Shown here: piece by piece, positions 6,069 through 6,165 of the stretch
Numbering within the stretch: position 1 is the first letter of the stretch
How the letters are laid out: each line of letters begins with the position of its first letter
Source: Betaproteobacteria bacterium
GTDB taxonomy: Bacteria; Pseudomonadota; Gammaproteobacteria; Burkholderiales; SG8-41
Direction of reading: 5' to 3'
Length of the DNA stretch: 6,165 nucleotides
Assembly: GCA_021300125.1 (NCBI GenBank)
Contig: JAJTHX010000422.1
Span: forward strand, 1-6,165
Notes under the pieces: generated by a model
Seen by the model: the letters and a program-made list of their open reading frames with translations, nothing else
Database searches by the model: none
What the model was told of the DNA's origin: nothing
Made by a program: the position numbers and the translations under genes

Positions 6069-6165
6069 ATGAACCACCGCAGCTATGCCATGGCACTGGC
6101 CCTGTTGACCGCGGCCGGCACCGCACAGGCGGCTCAGCCGTATCCGCAGCGCCCCGTGCGCATGA
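6069..6165 (+). CDS. Second Bug/TctC-family solute-binding protein, 5' part only
   Basis: Thirty-two codons are visible before the right edge cuts the gene. They encode a signal peptide (MNHRSYAMALALLTAAGTAQA, cleavage near AQA-AQ) and the start of the mature protein, QPYPQRPVRM. The string YPQRPVRM matches the universal family opening [FY]PxKP[IV]R[LMV][IV], as in the neighbouring FPAKPVRLI. The strong ribosome binding site and the promoter-like element upstream indicate an expressed, separately transcribed gene. Signal peptide and first residues differ clearly from the first Bug protein, so this is not a recent identical duplication. Family assignment rests on the short N-terminal motif plus context; the rest of the protein is outside the window. 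Confidence 0.8.
   Translation, partial: MNHRSYAMALALLTAAGTAQAAQPYPQRPVRM

Noticed and set aside
5407..6126. 239-aa minus-strand open frame opposite the first Bug gene and terminator
   Set aside because: It runs through a strong terminator and opposite a clear gene; no recognisable motif.

Overview
The window looks like a GC-rich betaproteobacterial chromosome, most likely Burkholderiales. The main clue is two consecutive periplasmic binding-protein genes of the Bug/TctC type without tctA/tctB membrane genes beside them; large collections of such orphan genes are a hallmark of Bordetella, Cupriavidus and relatives. Strong G/C preference at third codon positions and the style of the hairpins and promoters agree. 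The species cannot be told from the sequence.

Layout from left to right. Positions 1-341 hold a doubtful minus-strand reading frame that runs off the left edge; it switches abruptly from about 42% GC (1-120) to about 75% GC (181-300). Positions 286-482 are a dense patch of small perfect hairpins followed by about 2.5 copies of a roughly 30-bp imperfect tandem repeat; this is the least explained DNA in the window. Positions 528-4794 form a tightly overlapped three-gene minus-strand operon: ABC ATPase, then a ten-helix FtsX/MacB-type permease, then a Tat-exported lipocalin-fold protein of the AttH / carotenoid 1,2-hydratase-like superfamily. This is the cassette that annotation systems call AttE-AttFG-AttH.

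Positions 4795-4939 are the divergent intergenic region. From 4940 the plus strand carries a complete Bug-family solute-binding protein (326 aa), a strong intrinsic terminator (5951-5979), and the first 32 codons of a second Bug-family gene that runs off the right edge. Each Bug gene is preceded by a similar extended -10 element (TGnTAAGATGG) and a clear Shine-Dalgarno, so they look like separate transcription units.

The operon genes plausibly work together. The ATPase drives the FtsX-type permease, which moves or extracts a hydrophobic compound at the inner membrane, and the periplasmic lipocalin-fold protein may receive or modify it. The substrate is unknown. The Bug proteins bind small, usually carboxylated, solutes in the periplasm; no membrane partner is visible here.
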